Below, piece after piece: positions 14,542-16,227 of a stretch of 16,227 nucleotides of DNA. A program made the translations under genes and the position numbers. Position 1 is the stretch's first letter. Each line of letters starts with the position of its first letter. The notes under the pieces were generated by a model, which had not been told where the DNA came from, did not search any database, and worked only from the letters and a program-made list of their open reading frames with translations. The stretch covers positions 1-16,227 of the forward strand of contig JAGLOH010000012.1 of the NCBI GenBank assembly GCA_023139025.1, read 5' to 3'. This DNA comes from Candidatus Heimdallarchaeota archaeon. GTDB taxonomy: Archaea > Asgardarchaeota > Heimdallarchaeia > Heimdallarchaeales > Heimdallarchaeaceae.

Positions 14542-15012
14542 CTAATTCTCTTTCACTTCAGCTAGTTGTTGTCTTATTCTTCTTGAGCTTATAATTATTC
14601 CTTGTTCATCATAAACAAAAGGAATTACCAAAATTAGTAATTGGTCCATATCACTTAATGGTCTAAGTTTATTGATATCAATAGCCGTTGGATAGGTTTC
14701 TTCTGTTACTACTATTCCTTCGGCATTTTTCGCATCCAATGCGAAACCATATCTATGATCAATTTCAATAATTTCAAAATCTGTACAACCTCTTTTTTCC
14801 AGATATTTCTGTAATTCTCTTTTTCTTATATCAAATGTTTGCATTAAGTCCAGATTTCGATCAGATCGCCGAAGACTCTTAGCAAATTGATCATTAGTTA
14901 AACCAATGCGGATTAGTTTACCAAAACTTAAAGCAGCTTCTAAAAGTGCTTTGTGCCCCTGATGAAGATGGTCAAAAGTTCCTCCCATGATGACTTCATC
15001 AACCCATGGCAT
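14542..15012 (-). CDS. coaD: Phosphopantetheine adenylyltransferase, archaeal type
   Basis: A 156-residue enzyme that joins 4'-phosphopantetheine with ATP to give dephospho-CoA, the next-to-last step of CoA synthesis. GGTFDHLHQGH (10-20) holds the HxGH motif (His17, His20), and IISSRRIRQQL near the C-terminus is the ISSxxIR phosphate-binding motif. The pattern and the long middle part fit the archaeal family, which is close to the eukaryotic PPAT domain. I chose the ATG at 15012 rather than the upstream in-frame TTG at 15036: AAGGTGA, a strong Shine-Dalgarno sequence, lies 4 bases before the ATG, and family proteins begin a few residues before the GGTFD motif. The TTG would add eight residues. 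Confidence 0.9.
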   Translation of the reverse strand: MPWVDEVIMGGTFDHLHQGHKALLEAALSFGKLIRIGLTNDQFAKSLRRSDRNLDLMQTFDIRKRELQKYLEKRGCTDFEIIEIDHRYGFALDAKNAEGIVVTEETYPTAIDINKLRPLSDMDQLLILVIPFVYDEQGIIISSRRIRQQLAEVKEN

Positions 15013-15016
15013 ATAT

Positions 15017-15023
15017 TCACCTT
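15017..15023 (-). promoter_or_regulatory. Shine-Dalgarno sequence for coaD
   Basis: AAGGTGA on the minus strand, 4 bases before the ATG at 15012. It decides the start. It also implies a real leader, perhaps because the transcript begins at or near the tRNA-His gene upstream. Confidence 0.65.
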
Positions 15024-15080
15024 GATATTGTATCAATGATAACTCTTCTTTAAATCTTCCTCATTTACTACAGAGTTAAT

Positions 15081-15088
15081 AAAAAAAA
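15081..15088 (-). terminator. T-tract terminator after tRNA-His
   Basis: Eight T in a row on the minus strand, one base after the encoded CCA end of the tRNA. Such T-runs end transcription in archaea. Confidence 0.6.
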
Positions 15089-15089
15089 C

Positions 15090-15164
15090 TGGTGCCCCGA
15101 GCAAGATTCGAACCTGCCTCTATGGAGCCACAATCCACAATACTAGCCGCTATACTATCGGGGC
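15090..15164 (-). tRNA. tRNA-His (anticodon GTG)
   Basis: A full cloverleaf can be drawn without an intron: acceptor GCCCCGA/TCGGGGC (7 bp), TA at 8-9, D-arm GTATAGCGGCTAGTAT with GG at its loop, anticodon stem GTGGA/TCCAT, loop TTGTGGC with anticodon GTG, four-base variable loop, T-arm GCAGG-TTCGAAT-CTTGC. CCA is encoded (15092-15090). The body is 72 bases. The discriminator is A73 and the base before position 1 is T, so no G-1 is encoded; most archaeal tRNA-His have an encoded G-1 and C73. The D-arm also matches that of eukaryotic tRNA-His closely. A TATA box (15190-15199) lies about 31 bp upstream and a T-run follows. Confidence 0.95.
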
Positions 15165-15189
15165 AACTAAAGTCTATTCTACATGTTTG

Positions 15190-15199
15190 TTTTTAAAAA
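15190..15199 (-). promoter_or_regulatory. TATA box for tRNA-His
   Basis: TTTTTAAAAA (with its A run, about 15190-15199) is centred about 31 bp before the tRNA 5' end. Confidence 0.5.
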
Positions 15200-15233
15200 T
15201 TGTCGTCGAATACTAAAAGAACTAACAGTTATC

Positions 15234-15242
15234 CTTTTTTAG
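15234..15242 (+). promoter_or_regulatory. TATA-like box for the SPOUT-like gene
   Basis: CTTTTTTAG, centred about 26 bp before the ATG at 15264, predicting a leaderless transcript. It is divergent from the tRNA promoter within one 99-bp gap. Confidence 0.4.
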
Positions 15243-15263
15243 TGGCACGATTTTCTCTAAACA

Positions 15264-15740
15264 ATGAGCTCCGGGAAAATAATTGTTCAATTACACAATT
15301 TTAGTAGTGTTAATTACTGTAGAGAATTCGTCAAAATAGCATTGGGATTAGGGGCACGGGATATAGTTCTTTCTAAGGCATCAGGAACTGCTGCAACAAG
15401 TGGAGTACCAGTTGCACAAAAGTTAGTTCATTCAAAAAAAGCTAACCTCCTATATTTGCAGGATATTGATGATTCAATTGAATTGTGCCAACCTGATGAG
15501 GTTTATCTTTTTATCAAACAACCTTTTTCAAAAGAAATCTTTAATCCAGAAAAAATAGCTGATTCGTATAATAAAGGAAAAAATATTTTGCTAATATTTG
15601 GTGGATCTGAACCTGGTTTAACTAAACAAGAGCTAGATAAAGGCATTTCAGTTTACTTTGATAAAGGTAATGAACTGGGGTGCTTAGGAGAAATAACTCT
15701 AGCTTTGTATCTTTTAAGAAATGAACTTCAAACTGATTAA
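15264..15740 (+). CDS. SPOUT-like putative RNA methyltransferase
   Basis: A 158-residue protein that matches a small archaeal family related to SpoU/TrmH-type (SPOUT) methyltransferases, probably COG4080. It begins with a strand and LHNFSSVNYCREFVKIALGL, which resembles the start of TrmH-like enzymes, followed by DIVLSKASGTAATSGVPVAQK. ILLIFGGSEPGLTKQELDKG stands where SPOUT proteins form the knot that binds S-adenosylmethionine, and LGEITLALYLLRNEL is the closing helix. It lacks any RNA-binding extension. A tRNA or rRNA target is likely from the family, but none is known. It is divergent from tRNA-His, which may be chance, and converges with the last GTPase gene. Confidence 0.65.
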   Translation: MSSGKIIVQLHNFSSVNYCREFVKIALGLGARDIVLSKASGTAATSGVPVAQKLVHSKKANLLYLQDIDDSIELCQPDEVYLFIKQPFSKEIFNPEKIADSYNKGKNILLIFGGSEPGLTKQELDKGISVYFDKGNELGCLGEITLALYLLRNELQTD

Positions 15741-15757
15741 GAGAGTTATTCAAATAA

Positions 15758-16227
15758 CTATACTATATCTTCCTCAGCAACCATAAGTCTGGTTAAGTTG
15801 AGGAAAGCTTTTTCAGCGTTTGTACCATCTTTTGCAGAAGAATACAAATATTCAGTGTTACTGTAATCCTTAACCAATTGTTTCATATCATCCTCAGTGA
15901 CTTGTTGATCCTTCAAATCACATTTATTTGCTATAAAAATGATAGGCTTGTCTCCCACTTCCTTTTTGAAAGATTCAACCCACGAGGGGATATTCTTAAA
16001 AGATTCAGAATTAGAGGCATCACAAATAGCTAAAGCACCTTTGCTACCAAAGAAGTATTTAGAGCGGATTTGACGGAAAACCTCCTGGCCGCCTATGTCC
16101 CAGATCGCGAGCGTCACATTGTAAGAAAGGTATTCAACTTCTTTTTTCATTATTGTCGTACCTAAAGTAATCTTGTAAGATGGATCAAACATATTTGATA
16201 CGAATCTTCGAACAAGTGAGGTTTTTC
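15758..16227 (-). CDS. Small GTPase (Ras/Rab/Arf-like), 5' end missing
   Basis: At least 156 codons of a second Ras-superfamily GTPase; the start lies beyond the right edge. The open frame continues upstream of the first Met (16192) as KTSLVRRFVSN, the end of the G1 P-loop and its helix, so that Met is not the start. G2 is Thr in TLGTTI, G3 is WDIGGQEVF, G4 is NKCD and G5 is SSAKD. The second Gly in G3 is as in Arf and some Asgard GTPases, while the rest looks Rab-like. The C-terminus (RLMVAEEDIV) has no cysteine for lipid attachment. It differs clearly from the GTPase at 13989-14519, so the two are not a recent duplication. Function unknown. Confidence 0.9.
   Translation of the reverse strand, partial: KTSLVRRFVSNMFDPSYKITLGTTIMKKEVEYLSYNVTLAIWDIGGQEVFRQIRSKYFFGSKGALAICDASNSESFKNIPSWVESFKKEVGDKPIIFIANKCDLKDQQVTEDDMKQLVKDYSNTEYLYSSAKDGTNAEKAFLNLTRLMVAEEDIV

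Noticed and set aside
15034..15036. TTG at 15034-15036 as the coaD start
   Set aside because: The ATG at 15012 has AAGGTGA right before it and fits the usual length before the GGTFD motif.
1..16227. CRISPR array, insertion sequence, phage or defence cluster
   Set aside because: No regularly spaced repeats, transposase, integrase or terminal inverted repeats were seen. The Cas4-like domain in the TM0106-type protein is not next to any other cas gene.

Overview
The window is an AT-rich (roughly one third GC by eye) stretch of archaeal chromosome, most likely from an Asgard archaeon. The archaeal signature is strong: GatD and GatE (the archaea-specific tRNA-dependent amidotransferase), archaeal-type NMN adenylyltransferase (NadM), archaeal-type phosphopantetheine adenylyltransferase, a TM0106-type nuclease, TATA boxes about 25-35 bp before start codons, and Shine-Dalgarno sequences (AGGTGA, GGAGG) only where a gene lies inside an operon. 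The Asgard assignment rests on two Ras/Rab-like small GTPases and is an inference; I cannot fix the lineage within Asgards. There is no sign of phage, transposon, CRISPR or plasmid.

Layout. 1-326: start of a LmbE/PIG-L-type deacetylase running off the left edge. 467-2307: three small redox/metabolite genes (ferredoxin-nitroreductase fusion, FMN split-barrel protein, VOC protein). 2531-3976: a DUF1028 protein with a C-terminal peptidoglycan-binding-like domain, then a NudB-like Nudix hydrolase. 3992-5883 (minus): a three-gene operon of two tandem-duplicated, single-pass membrane proteins with probable glycosylated outer domains, followed by a membrane-bound winged-helix protein. A divergent control region with a perfect 12-bp palindrome (5884-6054) separates it from an M17 leucyl aminopeptidase (6055-7536). 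7578-8756 (minus): a second nitroreductase and NadM. 8857-9024: a decayed small gene. 9037-10389 (minus): TM0106-type RecB-like/RNase H-like protein. 10450-13779 (minus): GatE followed directly by GatD. 13989-14519: Rab-like GTPase. 14542-15012 (minus): CoaD. 15090-15164 (minus): tRNA-His. 15264-15740: SPOUT-like methyltransferase. 15758-16227 (minus): a second small GTPase, running off the right edge.

How the genes relate. Most are single housekeeping genes with their own promoter. Coherent groups are GatE-GatD (Gln-tRNA formation), NadM with a flavin nitroreductase (NAD synthesis next to an NAD(P)H-using enzyme), and the 5883-3992 operon, which looks like a membrane sensor-regulator set of unknown function. 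The points most worth a second look are the tRNA-His, which carries A73 and no encoded G-1 as in eukaryotes, the duplicated membrane-protein operon with its palindromic control region, the apparently lost PD-(D/E)XK residues in the TM0106-type protein, and the decayed gene next to it.
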